From assembly GCF_000002995.4 (NCBI RefSeq), contig NW_025062476.1, forward strand, positions 1,106,501 to 1,170,500: a stretch of DNA of 64,000 bases, read 5' to 3'. Positions 26,073 through 39,169 of the stretch are shown here, piece by piece. The notes beneath the pieces were generated by a model. The model saw only the letters and a list, made by a program, of their open reading frames with translations, did no database searches and was not told the origin of the DNA. Position 1 is the first letter of the stretch; every line of letters starts with the position of its first letter. Origin of the DNA: Brugia malayi (Eukaryota > Nematoda > Chromadorea > Rhabditida > Onchocercidae). The position numbers and the translations under genes were made by a program.

Positions 26073-26755
26073 TATGTAAAGAAATGATTTGTGTGTACCA
26101 TTTTAACTTTATACATGAAATATTGTTTGCTGAAGAAGTCATTTAAACTGAGATATATTAATATGACATGATCTAGCAGTATTGAAAGATATGAAAATTT
26201 GGAGGAAATGAAATCATTTCCTTGAATACGATTATTAATCATTGTATCATTTTATCTTTGTTATTCATTCTACTGTCATCTTACTCTTCATTCTGTTTGA
26301 TATTTTCATTTCGATTGGAATAAATTATTTTTCTTGAAATGGAATGCTTTGAAAATTTTACAAAATGCAATGATTGACGTGCATGCAACACATAATTCAT
26401 TGCAATGTACCACTACTCTCTTACAACGATCATTTCAAACTGCTTGTGCTCTTCAATTATACGAAAACATTATGTTTGATTTTCTCACCTTAAGAATATA
26501 ATACTTCTTCTCACTAATGAGTGCATTCTCTTCACTTCACAATCACTTACCTATAACTGTCATCTGTCATCTAACTGCACAAAACTCTCTCCTTGTTGAA
26601 ATGTTATCGATAAATAGAAGCAATGTCCTACGGGTAAGGTAACTCATTCACCGCCACATTTTACAGTTTTACCTTCCTCTTTTTGCTGTCACTTTGAGCA
26701 TCGACGAGACACACAGATTATTGCGCCACAGTCATACATACCTACATATAATATC

Positions 26756-26834
26756 TGCTGTGTATGTCTATGTATGCGTGTATGTGTATGTTATGTGTAT
26801 GTGTGCGTGTATGTGTGCGTGTATGTGTGTATAC
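26756..26834. repeat. TG/TATG microsatellite
   Basis: Interrupted TGTATG, TATGTG and GTGCGTG repeats. They generate spurious Cys/Val-rich frames on plus and His/Ile-rich frames on minus. Confidence 0.85.
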
Positions 26835-27230
26835 AAGCGCATTCTCTCTATTACACTGACATCGCAGATTTTTGTTTGTATGATTTGCTTTTTTACTCTT
26901 CCGTCCATTATCAAAACGAACCGATAAGCTATTTTTTCTAAAGTTATTTTATTAAATTCTATGAGAAATTTCATTACATTCACATTTAATTCTCATTATT
27001 TGAGTATTTTTTAAGAATTAAATAATTTCTCAAACGATAAATTACTTTAATTTATTCCTCTTCAATACTACAATTTACATTCATACTCTCCCACTTACCT
27101 TTTACTTTACTTTATTTCATAGCATACTCAATTAGCATTAAACAATAAGATATTTATTATTTAAATGGATTTTTCCGCATATTTTAAGTTGATTTTCAAA
27201 AACTATTTAGAGCACTCATTATTGCATCTT

Positions 27231-27590
27231 ATTTTGAATGCTTAGTTATTATCAGTTGGGAAGTATTGATTGATCTTTGGTGATATTTATATTTTGAATG
27301 CTTAGTTATTATCAGTTGGGAAGTATTGATTGATCTTTGGTGATATTTATATTTTGAATGCTTAGTTATTATCAGTTGGGAAGTATTGATTGATCTTTGG
27401 TGATATTTATATTTTGAATGCTTAGTTATTATCAGTTGGGAAGTATTGATTGATCTTTGGTGATATTTATATTTTGAATGCTTAGTTATTATCAGTTGGG
27501 AAGTATTGATTGATCTTTGGTGATATTTATATTTTGAATGCTTAGTTATTATCAGTTGGGAAGTATTGATTGATCTTTGGTGATATTTAT
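27231..27590. repeat. perfect 60-bp minisatellite, 6 copies
   Basis: Six identical copies of a 60-base unit beginning ATTTTGAATGCTTAGTTATT. I found no mismatch between copies, so the array is recently homogenised or expanded. It is noncoding in context. Confidence 0.97.
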
Positions 27591-29025
27591 TGATGTCTTT
27601 GTTGACAGTTTTACATGATCAAATAATGATGATTCATGCTGAGTGCATAATGAATTATTCTATTAATCATCACTGTTCCAATTAGTAAACAAATTGGTTA
27701 ATCGATTAAAGATTTTGCTTTGATCATTTTTTGATCGCACATTAAATTTTAATCAAAACTGATTTATTTCAACATTTCATTTATCGCCTATTCGAAAGCT
27801 TATTTAAATATCTGTAATAAAAAGTTAGATGTAAGTTTTGTAAGAAAAGAAAAAACAGTACATTTTATACATATTAAATTTCTTCATCTAATTCAAATAA
27901 TCTTTTGTTAATTTTTTTTATTTAAAAAAAAATAATCAATTGCTATGATTAATGCTATCGAATAACTTTATCTTATATCATCATATCAATCATCTTCTCC
28001 TATTAATTGGAATTATTTTTGGAATATTCAAAAATTACATAATGTAAAAATTATTGAAAACATTTCGAGATTTATCTGTCACATTGTTTATCATCTAACT
28101 TTCATGTAATTCTGGAAGTTATTAACTCAATGTCCTTCAACTCAATTGCTCTAAAAAAAACAAAAAAAAAAAAAAAAGAATTGATTCATTCATTTTGCGC
28201 TCACCTCTTATTTCATCGCCTTTCTCTTCATCTCTTTCTTGCTTATTTTGTGACACTGCTATTGTCACCCGTTAGTTAGAACTATTCCTATTCAATTGAT
28301 CATTGCATTTATAGTACTTAAATTGACTATTGAATAATTAAAAATTATTTATTATTATATTTATTTATTAAAATTATTTGTTTATAATTAAAAATTATTT
28401 ATTATTTTATTTTATTAAAATTATTTATTATTATATTTATTTATTAAAATTATTTATAAAAATTATTTATTTATTAAAATTATTTATTTATTATTATTAT
28501 AGTTCAGTATTTTAATACATTTTCAATAATTTCTTCCTTGTTTTTATGTATCATAAAATATTAGAATAACTATGTTTTATTCGCTTTAATTTCTTTTTTC
28601 AGATTTACATTTTACATGTTATTTAAAATCCACTTGTGTTAGTGTTAGATATATATATATATATTTTTTTTTAAATCTGAAGATAATTTTCTTGAAATAT
28701 AAAAAAAAATTGTTTTGTGATAAAAGTTTTTGCTAAAGATAAAATAACTGTATGCTTAATCATTAATATCTTATGGTATCTAAATGAGAGATAGTTGCAA
28801 TTATTGAAATTTTTTCATGATATTGTATGATATTTATATATGTTATAAACATTTTTTTGTTCTCTAACTAATAGTTAAAACTTGAATATTTACTTTCTAT
28901 TAATAAAATATAAAACTTTTGCATGTATCTTCTGCCAAAAACGTTTGCTAAAATCAAAAAAGAAGATAAAAAGTTGTTAATTTAATAATTTCATTTTGAT
29001 TCATTTTCAGGAAAAAGTATTGCTA

Positions 29026-32000
29026 ATGATTGCAAATGTATTTCAACGAATGCTAAAATCTCCACAGCTTACCTGTTGCTGTTTTGTTAATAATATTCGC
29101 TACGTTGTTTTGATATTATTAATTGCTTGTTTAAGTATTTTATTCGCCAATATTATTCTCTACAGTATTGCTGTAATATATGATGATTATCAGGTAAGTT
29201 ATTTTATTACTGCTTTCATTTTTCTCATTACTTTATTCATAGTTAAAATTATTCTTTCATTTATTTCACTTTGATAGATGAACTATTTGTTAGAGATTAG
29301 TGTGAAGTTTGATTTCTAGTAGCAAACAAATTGTTATCGTATCAAATTGTTAAGTTGCTTACTTATAGTTTAATAACTTATTGACTTGAAGAATGTAAAA
29401 TTAATACTTGAATTCATCATCTATAAAGAAGAAGTTTAATTTTAATTGATAAATTTACAATATCTTATTCTCAGGTTGAGTGATATATAGAACAATGTGG
29501 GTTTTCATCACAAAAAAAAAAGAAAGTTTTCATCAAAAATTGAATTCCTAAATGATAATTTTTGTTACTTCATTAATAATCTTCCAGTTATATTAAAAAA
29601 GTTTCACTTTATAGAATTTCCACTTTCAAGCAAAATTTTGGGCAGCTTTAAATTTTAGAACAAAATAACTTAAAGCAAGTCTTCTTTTATTTTCAGTTGA
29701 TCAATTTTTCATAATTCTGTTTTATTACTTTTATTTTCAAAAAGTTAATGAAAAGTTAACACTATTAGTGATAGCTCAAAATTATAATCTTATCATGAAG
29801 TAGTTTAATTTGTTTGATTATTTTATGAGAAATATAAAACCATTCACTAATTCACATTTTACAGAATACTCAATTATGGAGGCAAGTGCATTTGACAGAG
29901 CTAACTTCTACAGGAAAAAGTATTTCCTATTTTTTTTTTTTTCATAATCAGTGCCAAAATTAATTTGAAGGATTTTTATGATATTTTGAGAAATATGCCA
30001 GATTATATTGAATTAAATAGCTGAGATGATAATATAATGATAACTTTTCAGAGCGATTTTTGCGAAGCGTTGTTAACAATGACAGTTTGGAAAACTCAGA
30101 TATAAAGAGCAGACATTTAATGGAAATATTGGAAAGAGTAAATTTCAATTTCAATGAAACTGTTGAGTCGTATGGAAGTGATTTTTTAATCATAATGCTC
30201 ATAAAACTTCAGTAGAACTCTCGAATTGTGCATTTTTTTAAGAAGCATATATTTCCAAAAAAAAAAAAAAAGAAGTTATTATATTGTCTTCATTTTCTCG
30301 GATTTAATATTATAGTTTCAAATATTCTTTTCTAGCAAGCAATGTAACAATACTCGCTCATGGGAATTTATTTTCAGATACAAATGTAAATGATGAAAAA
30401 ACAACATCATTAAGGTGAAATAATTGTATATCTTTATGGAAAAGTTATTAGAAACTGAAAATTTTTGAGTTTCTTCAGATTGAATTAAGCCAACAGTTTG
30501 TTTTTACAACTTTTCTTCTAGGCCAATTGGTGCGGATCTTTCAATCTTTCGTAAGCAAGAAGGTAGTGAACGTAAGTTTCTAGCTCACTTTGTTTTTATT
30601 CACAGCATTTATTGAACAATTCATTCGAAATATTTACACACTAAAAAAATCCATGTTATAGTTTAAAAAGTTCTTATTTTTATAAAAAAGTTTTTCTGCT
30701 TTTTGAATAGTTTTTTCTTTTTTTTTTACTTCTAGAGCTGACTTATAAAAATGGCTTACAACTTGATAAGGACAGACAGTGGGATGACAATTTGAAAGAT
30801 GGTAACGAAAAATCGAGACAGCAAATTGAAATGTTAGCTACTTCTAGTTCAAAAAAATTTGATACCATAATGTTAGCAGCTTTTCCCAGCTTTTACAATC
30901 CAATTAATCTGGTAAGTAAGTGATTAATAAGTATTTTGACGGCTAATGCTCTGAACTAATTTCAGTTCATTTCTGACTTATGAATATTAGAATTCTTTGA
31001 ATGAAGTAATAACTACTTAAATGGCTTATAACATTGATGAAGATAGACTGTGGGGTGAAATTTTGAAAGATAGTGGCAAAAAATCGAAACAGTAAATTGA
31101 AATATTTTCACAATGAATATTCTTTACTTAAAAATTTTTTTAACAGTGTAATTCTCTACTTAATTATCAAATTTGAGAACAACTAAACTTTTATGAATAA
31201 ATTCATTATAAATATATTTTAAGAGAAAGTATTGCACATCGAACACCGGAGAAGAGAATGCAACACTTTTTGATTTGGACTGCTCCAGGTATTGGAATGT
31301 TTTGTGGATCTTTCTCTATTTCTTGGTTTCTTCGGTCATTTGGTGGTCGTCGGTTTTTTGCATTTATGATGATGGTATCAGCTGCAGCAACTGCCTTACT
31401 TGTCGTGACACCTCAAATTAAATACGGTAATTGTACATTTGTTGTATTTATTTTTATGAAATTTATGTTTTGGTCAACATTTATAGCTGTTCAAAAATTG
31501 TTTTTTTTTTTTTTATCTCAAGATTTTTTTTATGATTTAGGCCGATATTTAACAGCTTGCATGCGATTTATCCAGGGTTTAGTTTTTGCCAGCGTTTATC
31601 CGATAATCGGTTTAGTGATAGCAAATTGGGGAACTCTCAAACAGCAATTTCTATTTTTGGTTTGTTGTACATCTTTCATTCAGGTAATTTTTTTTTTTTT
31701 TTTAGATTTTAATGAACTTCATCTTTTGGAAATATTTAAAATATTTTTTTTTGAAAGCAATTATGAGGGGCATGATAAGAGATATTTAATATATCTCTTA
31801 TTATGGAAAAGTTTTAATAATACGAAACGATAACTGAGTTATAGTCTAGTTTTGGACTAAGAGCGACTTTGTGAGTTAGTTAACTAAACGAATATTTTTG
31901 AGTGCTGAAATTTGAGCAGTTTTCATGGCTACTCATTTATGTCTGAACCGAGCTATCATAGGAGAGAGGCTGTGGTCTCTAACCGAGTAGCTCTTCTCAT

Positions 32001-34057
32001 AGCAATAAATAAATGTGATAATGTATATCCAAAATATAAGTAATAAACATTAAATTTATTGAGATGATTTTCTCTAAGGATGAACATATAATGTTGTTTT
32101 TGTAATTTGTAGCTAGCACCTTTAATTAGTTGGCCAATTTCATCTTTTATATTCGCTCACGATTGCCGAGCACCATTTTTGGTACATGCAGCGTTGACTT
32201 GTTTACTAGCATTTGTCTGGCTGGTTATTTTTCGAGAAAAACCACAATATCATTCCTCAGTGAATGGATTGGAACTGAACAAAATTGTGGCCGGAAAAAT
32301 TAAGGTTTATATTGCATACATTATAGAATTTATTCCTTATTCGTTTTTCAATGACTGAGAGGCTTCTATAGTATTCGAAAGACATTCAGATCTATTAAAT
32401 AATTTCTTGGTAAGAAAAATGAATTTTTAAAAAAATGGTAATTACAATTTATTATGAGTGCTTTTACTTTATGCTTTACTATGTGAAGTAAAGCTTATAT
32501 TCTATTTGTCATTCAAAATTTATCATTTTCTATAGGCTGAACACAACCGAATTATGGCGGAGAATCCGTGTCGACCGTTGATTATGTCATTTCCGGTTTG
32601 GGCCATTTGGATTGCTGCTTGCGGTTATTTTCTTGTTGTATCGGTTGCTGTTCAGTTCTTACCCTTGTACTGCCTGCTGATTATTCGTGAAACTCGCACT
32701 GATATCGCACTACTGGCTGCTATTCCTTTCTTGTTTATGGTATAAGATTCTTTTTTTTTGTTGATATGATAAACAAGCAAGTGATTTCATTAATTATGTT
32801 AGCTAATTATATCATTTGATTGAAGAGAATAATGAACTTTGCTAAAATTGCTTCTTCTAATTATAAACTGATAAGTAATATTTGATAATTTAGTGTTTGC
32901 TTTTCATTCCAGTTTATAATGACAGAGCTTCACTGGCTGTGGTATCGTTTAGCGAAACATTTTAGTGACAGAATATCAATACTAACATTCAACACTATCT
33001 CTTTTGTTATTTGTTCATTGATTTTTATTTTTCTCGCAATATTTCCTCCTGGCGGAGTATTTCATGACAGGTAATTTTGTTTAGTTTAATATTTCACTAT
33101 ACATCTTCCTTAAATAGCTTCTATTTGATTGCAAAATCAAGACTCAATTCTAATAACAGCATAGCTGGAAGAATTTGCTAATAATATGTTTTGAATATAT
33201 GATTGTAACTTAACATTTAGGAATTTTATTTTACTAAGGTTCTGCTAACGAAATTCAGATAAATTAATGGTGCGCGTAGACAGTAATATATCTTTATAGC
33301 TTATGGCCATATCATTTTTTAGTAAAAAATTGCTACCTATTTTATCTTTTCTATGTAATATCTCAACTCTATAATTTCAGTGTCGTGGCGGCATTCACTT
33401 TCATCCTATGCATTTTAACATTATCTCTTTACGGGTTTTATCGTAGTGCGATATTAGTGGGCCGTTTTTTTGGGCAATTTATTATTTCCTATATTCGGTT
33501 TTTTACTGGTTTTGCATTTTTCTTTACAGCTGCAGCTGTTGTTTTCTTTGTGGAAGAATAGTTAGTTTTTTAAGTTTAAATATAAGCTGAATTACTGATA
33601 TTGATTTTTTGATAAATATGGCGATACTTCGAGGATAGGTCCACCATTATTATGAAGTTCTATGAAAATATGTTCTCGTTTAATTTGATTTTTTAATTTC
33701 GTAATTAATATTTAGCAAATGAGCAGGGAATAGTAAGATGATTTGTTCTTTAAAATAGTAAGATAAGTTTGCTAGTTTTATGAATTTTGAGCAGAAAATT
33801 GTCCTTTGTTTAGTTTTTTTTTTTTTTTTTTAATTTTTTTTTTCAGTAATGCTGATGAGTGGCGAGTAATCTTTTTGATGTTAGCAGCTCTTCTCTTGAT
33901 TTCTGCTGCCGTGTTTGGAATATTTGGAAGTGCATTACCTGAAGAATGGTCAAAGGATAGTTGGGATCCATCAGTTGCACGTCCAATGATTACATTTGAT
34001 CAAATTGATTATCATGCAGATGAATGTGGCGTTTTAGAAATGAGAATTTTAAGATAA
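29026..34057 (+). CDS. SLC17-like MFS transporter with a large first loop
   Basis: Thirteen exons (29026-29193, 29865-29919, 30052-30169, 30340-30414, 30522-30571, 30736-30915, 31226-31426, 31541-31683, 32113-32304, 32536-32739, 32913-33070, 33381-33560, 33847-34057) can be joined in frame to 644 residues. TM1 (about 25-50) is followed by a hydrophilic loop of ~170 residues with NET and NVT N-glycosylation sequons. Next come the TM2 segment, an MFS loop signature (FLRSFGGRRFF), and further hydrophobic helices, ending with EEYNADEWRVIFLMLAALLL and the SALPEEWSKD tail typical of SLC17 anion transporters. The substrate is unknown. The first loop is longer than in ordinary SLC17 members. Exon 6 has overlapping donors (GTAAGTAAGTG), and exon 7 could start at 31224 or 31226. 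A dead copy of exon 6 lies in the intron between them. The ATG follows a TTTTCAG by 15 nt. Confidence 0.82.
31011..31110 (+). pseudogene. decayed duplicate of MFS exon 6
   Basis: The stretch ATGGCTTATAACATTGATGA... aligns along ~85 bases with the exon-6 stretch ATGGCTTACAACTTGATAAG... and shares AAAAATCGA, ACAG and AAATTGAAAT blocks. In the exon-6 frame it contains stops (a TAA where exon 6 has CAA in RQQIE). It lies in the intron directly after exon 6. It is a non-functional exon copy, not a separate gene. Confidence 0.7.
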
Positions 34058-34396
34058 TTTGTTATCATTTCTGTGTTACTCTGTACATAATGTAAAAAAT
34101 GACAACAATAAATGTTCCATTTTAGTTTTCTTTTCGTCTACTCAAATTTCAATAAATTGAATATGTATGTGACGTACGAAATTCAATCCATTGAAAAAAA
34201 AAAAGAAAAGGAAAAAAAAGAAAGTTTGTTAATACTCTTTATAAATTCTTTTCAAAGTATTAACAAAGGAATAAAATATCATTATTATTAGGAAAATTTT
34301 TGAATTCTTTTTAAAATGTTAACAAAGTTAAAAATAAAAAAAAAAAAAAAAAAACACAAATGTTGCAAGTTAATTATTATTATTATTATTAGGAAA
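34058..34396. other. short intergenic with A-rich runs
   Basis: 340 bp holding probable AATAAA poly(A) signals (34110, 34152 and 34271) and A18 near 34337. ATTATTAG ends five bases before the next ATG. Confidence 0.5.
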
Positions 34397-35193
34397 ATGA
34401 AATATACATGGCGGTCGATTGTTGCTACTACATTATTCAGTTATATTACTCCGGTTTATACAGAAGTACCAGTAGTTCCGATCAATTTTACAGCTATTCT
34501 TATTGAAATAGTCAATAAATTTCAATTACGAGGTTAACAACTATGTAGTGTTTATTGAAAAGATATATCTGTTATAAGTAAAAAAAAATGTGAGAGTAAG
34601 AATTATTTGTAGAAAATTATCCGTTTTTGCATCCGGAAAAGATAAAAGATGATTAAGTGAATTTCAGGACGGTTGTTTGCTTTACATATTTCATATATTG
34701 TATTGGGATTATTATCAGTTTTATTTATGTTTGGTTTATCAATCGTACTACTCTCTGAACATCAATTGTGTAAGCATGTAATTTCAAAATATTTTAACCA
34801 TAAATTTTCCTATTTCTCAAAACATTATCATCGATGATTACTTGTTCCATTGATCATTTATGATCGATTAATTAAATTATCAGTGAAAGTAATTAAATGT
34901 TGACTTTCTGAACAAATTGTATTGTTTCATAAATTCAAACATAATAAGATTTATTATCTACCATTTAAATTTTAGGCAAAAAGAAAGAGGAAGAAGATGC
35001 AAAAACGATGGAACTTGTACCACACGATATTTTTGAAGTACATTATCCAAAAATATTTAGTACAAGCAATCATCATCAATTTCAATATTTAAATGAAAAA
35101 AACAATGAATGTCATAAAAGAGAGAAACAATGTTGCAACTGTTTTATCAACAATAATAAATTATATTTGTTAAATCTCTTTCATACAATGTGA
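34397..35193 (+). CDS. unknown small membrane protein
   Basis: Three exons (34397-34532, 34668-34769, 34976-35193) join in phase to 151 residues. A signal-like start (about 1-24, ending PVYTEV) is followed by a short segment with an NFT sequon. A strong transmembrane helix comes next (roughly 54-76, ISYIVLGLLSVLFMFGLSIV). The last 70 residues are a cytoplasm-like tail that is first Lys/Glu-rich (CKKKEEED), then aromatic, then Cys-rich (CHKREKQCCNCF). This fits a type I single-pass protein. I recognise no family. It starts 340 bp after the MFS gene on the same strand with an AG acceptor just before the ATG, so it may be co-transcribed. The in-frame poly-Lys extension upstream is an A-run artefact. 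Confidence 0.62.
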
Positions 35194-37847
35194 ACAGTTA
35201 ATTTCAATTTTATTTTTTTTTTTTTGAAAATTTTACAATTTTAACAAAATATATGACATTCTCGAATTGTCACACTTCTTCCCTAAAAGATCATTTAACA
35301 ATATTATTTAGTGTCTTTTTTTTTTTCCTTCTCTCTCTCTCTCTCTCCCTTCTAAACAATAATATTTCATGTATATTTCAGAAACGATCAAGTTCATCAA
35401 TGTCACAAACCGGACAAAGTCAATAAATTTATTATATATTTTTGATTGAAATTAATTTTTAAAAATTTTTTACTGGATCAAAACATTCCTTTAAAATTTT
35501 CTTGCTTATGAGAGAAAAATAAGCTTACAATAATGCTAGATGATATCATTCATTGTATATTTGTGATTTGTCTCTTTCCTTCATATTACCTTTAATTTAA
35601 GGAAAATATTAACTTTTGTGACATTGAAATGCCCTTTGAGTAGTATATTTGATTTTGTTTCAACTTGTTTTAAATTCAAAATTTGGATATTAGAGAGGAA
35701 AATTTTGCAATTTTCAAACCTTATATATCAGAATTAATGCATAGTTGAAAGCTATAAAACATTTACAAAGAGTGAGAGAGAGAGAGAGAAGAAGAGAGAG
35801 GGAGAAGAAAGAGAAAACTTAGGAGTTATATAAAAAAAAAAAAAAAAGTAAAAATGAAAAAGTTACATTCTAAAAAACATCTCCCATAATTTATTCCGAT
35901 TTTGCTGATTGCAGTTTTATCATTTATTCCTTGTTTTACTTCAATTGTTAAATAATGAAGAAAAAAAAAAAACATTTTCTTCGCTTTTTATTTTTTGGAA
36001 TTTAACTAACGATGTAATTTGATGGAAACTTTTAAGTACTTCAAATTTGACCTTCCATATATTTCATGAATTTTTTTCTTTTGATCTATCACAAACATCT
36101 CTTTCTACTTTTCGAATTTAGATCTTTTTTAAATTTTAAAAGAATGGCTTTTCATGATGAATGAAAGAATGTGAAGAGAGATTTATCCCAATCTTTGTTT
36201 TCCTTTTTCCTTTTTTTCAAAGATTTGTTATATCTGCTGCATTTATATGTTAATGATTGATTTATGAAGTATTTATTAAACAATAAAATTGCACAAAATA
36301 GCATTCAAATTTCTAACTGTTAAACTTTAAACTTTAACAGTTAGTGCAAACCTCCAAATGTTATGTCATTCACTTCCACAAACTTTCAACTTTTGAATAA
36401 CAATTGAAATTATAGCTCTTGAAGTGATTTCATTCTTAATTGGTGCTTAATTTGGTAGTCCTAGCAAAATTCATTTAAGCCATACTACAAAAGCAATATC
36501 AAAATCCTTCTGATGTTGACATTTTTCCTAAGATCATTTGCAAAGTTGACAGAAAAGAATTTTACTTCCTATGAATTACTAAAGTAGCAAATTATACTAT
36601 TTCATCATAAAAGCTAGCAATGAGCTTCAATTTTAAGATGTTTAATAATTTACGGATTAGATTTCCGGTGCAAACAATGAAACATTACTTTTTTATACTT
36701 GAAAATATTCATTTTAGAAATTAAACATTTCAAAGACTGCGCCACTACAGTTACTTAATGGAAAAAAGGAAGAGAACTCATCAAAATTTCGTTGACAACA
36801 GCAAAGCAAATAATGGCTCATAGTTAGCCAAGAATTTTAAATTCATTAACTGTGGTAAGAAAACAAATTGATTAGCTTATTATCTTCTAATTTACGTAAA
36901 ACTAAATAAAAGTAACAAATAAAACTTATGGTTAAGAGGGAAATTTCATTTAATCTATATATTTCCATTATTTCTTCGATTCTATTAACTAATTTATTAG
37001 TTTATTAATTTCTTTTAGTGATTCAATGTTTTTTTTTTTTTTTCCCTCTTTTACACAAACTATAACACCAATTATCGTAGTAAAAGTAATCTCACGTAGA
37101 AAATATTTATCAAAACTTCAATATGAGTACTCATTTCATATCAAATTATAATGAATTTTAATTAGTATTATGTTTTTTTAATTGACACTAGTCGTTCAAA
37201 CTGATAGCAATAAATATGTATTAGTATTAAGGTAATGATTAATAATTTATGTCTAATATATCTGTGTTTAAGAAGTTATCCATTTAACTTTATGAAAATA
37301 TATTCTTGCTAAAATATGGAATAAAAGTGAATGGAAATTGATATTAACTTCATTCTCGCCTAATTACTTCATGAATTCGTTGTAAACATATAAAGTAATT
37401 AACTAAATGTAATCCTTTTTACTCTACAACTTTAAAAATTTTCTCTTAATGATAATTCTTCCCAAAGTATACGGTTTTTTTTTTTTATTTAATATCAGAT
37501 AGAAATAGATTTAAAATGTAAACAGGTGAATAATACTTTTCCATTTCATAAAGAATGAAACAATTTCATTGCATCATTTCTCGACAAATACATCATTGTT
37601 AGATTCTCGAAGCAAATTTTAACAGATTTGCAATTGAAATAAGCACGAAGAAAGTTCTTCGTTGTTCAGTTCAACTTGCATTATTCAATGCTTTTATTAG
37701 AGACTAAGAACTATTTATTTGCATCTATTATGACAAACATCAATGATGATGCTGCATTGCAGCGTTCATTTTCCGTTTTAGAAATTTTTCTAAAACTAAT
37801 TTTTTTTCTTTACTTTCTTTTCTTGCTTATCTCATCATGTTAAGAGG

Positions 37848-37901
<54 letters not shown>

Positions 37902-39169
37902 GAGGGAAAGAGGGACGGAGAGAGATCAATTTGTTAGAAACTTCAAAACTTCAACTTTCTTTTTTTCACAAAGCAAAAACTAGCAAATCTTTACTTCCTA
38001 ATTGCTGTGCAATTTCATTTCATTCTTATGCATTAGAAATAGTTAAATTGATGATCATTTCATGTTTGCTTCGTAATTATTCTATCATTCGAATAAATTC
38101 TCAAACTTAAATCAAACTTGCTCATAACATTTGCTTTCATATTTAACACTACATTATCAATCATATCAATCAAATAACTTGCTTAAATTATATATTATAT
38201 CTGTTTCATAAGAAGTGTGAAAAAACACAGTGGACTTTTAGAAATTTAGGATAGTGTAATGAAAAGTTTATAAGAAAACTTTTGAAGAAAAAAAATAATT
38301 GAAACATATTCAGTGCATAGTTCAAACTCTTACCTCTCGCAGTAATCATTTTCAGATATCTTAAATTAAAATGTTTCACATCCACTCTTTTCTTCAATCA
38401 CTATGCGAGACCAGATTTATTCATTTCGTTGCTTGAAAAATGGTTTTGATAAATCGATTGAAACGATTGCTATGAAAAAGAGTAATTATGAAAGTATGCA
38501 TAGTTTAGATTACATGAATGTACCTTATTTAATGAATTAATAAAATTAAGGACCTATTTCTGTTATGTTATCGAATGATACTGTCATTCCAATGCTATTC
38601 ATTTTCAAAGCTTAACCAACAAAGATTTTTATAATTCATGAATAATTCTTTTGTCTTTTTACAGAAGATTAATTATAGTTTAAGAGTTGAAACAAAACTT
38701 CCTTATTTACTTTGGATAAAAAATCTCTTCTTTGAATTAGCATTCTGAAACTGTTGTTGAAATGTTCAAAAATTGTAGCCGAAAATATGAATGTATTTGA
38801 GGAATGAAGTAATTGTTGAAAATAGGCAGCACAATCCCTTTTGCATTGTGGGAAATTTCAAGAGGAAATATTCGTCATCCTTAAATGTCATCAGTAAAGA
38901 ATTATAAAAATCTTTTTTGGTCAAACTTTGAAAATGCAACTATTCTTTCCAGTTAAATCAATATCAATTCCCTGAACAGATTTGTAGCTGAGCAGAAATA
39001 AAAAAAAAAAAAAAAAAAAAAAAAGAAGTTGAAAACTAAATTGAAAACTGAAATAAAACAAAAGTGAAACATATAAAAATATTGATAGTAATCTAGAATA
39101 TAAACAGATTCCTTTCTCATAAAACTAATTAAAGATGTTTCCCAATGTATGTTAACTTTTAGATATTTT
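35194..39169. other. long intergenic, simple repeats only
   Basis: About 4 kb without a supported gene on either strand. It contains (CT)n near 35332-35350, (GA)n near 35772-35815 and a longer (GA)n tract at 37850, plus A24 near 39001 and several T runs. The short minus-strand frame 38206-38397 has no supporting feature. Confidence 0.6.
37850..37925. repeat. (GA)n microsatellite
   Basis: About 75 bases of AG/GA dinucleotides with a few GGG and GAAAG interruptions. GAGA tracts can be chromatin-active, but none is shown here. Confidence 0.95.

Larger units (their letters stand above)
26073..29025. other. repeat-bearing intergenic
   Basis: No supported gene. Frames around 26694-26983 are translations of the TG-rich microsatellite. 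The region holds a perfect 60-bp minisatellite, an A/T-simple stretch of ATTATTTATTA type at 28320-28500, and (AT)n at about 28650. The TTTTCAG at 29010 is the acceptor before the MFS start codon. Confidence 0.6.

Noticed and set aside
26694..26983. Val/Cys/Tyr-rich frames on both strands
   Set aside because: Translations of a TG/TATG simple repeat.
34316..34396. Poly-Lys/poly-Ile N-terminal extension of the unknown membrane protein
   Set aside because: Arises from an A18 run and ATT triplets; the ATG at 34397 directly follows an AG acceptor.
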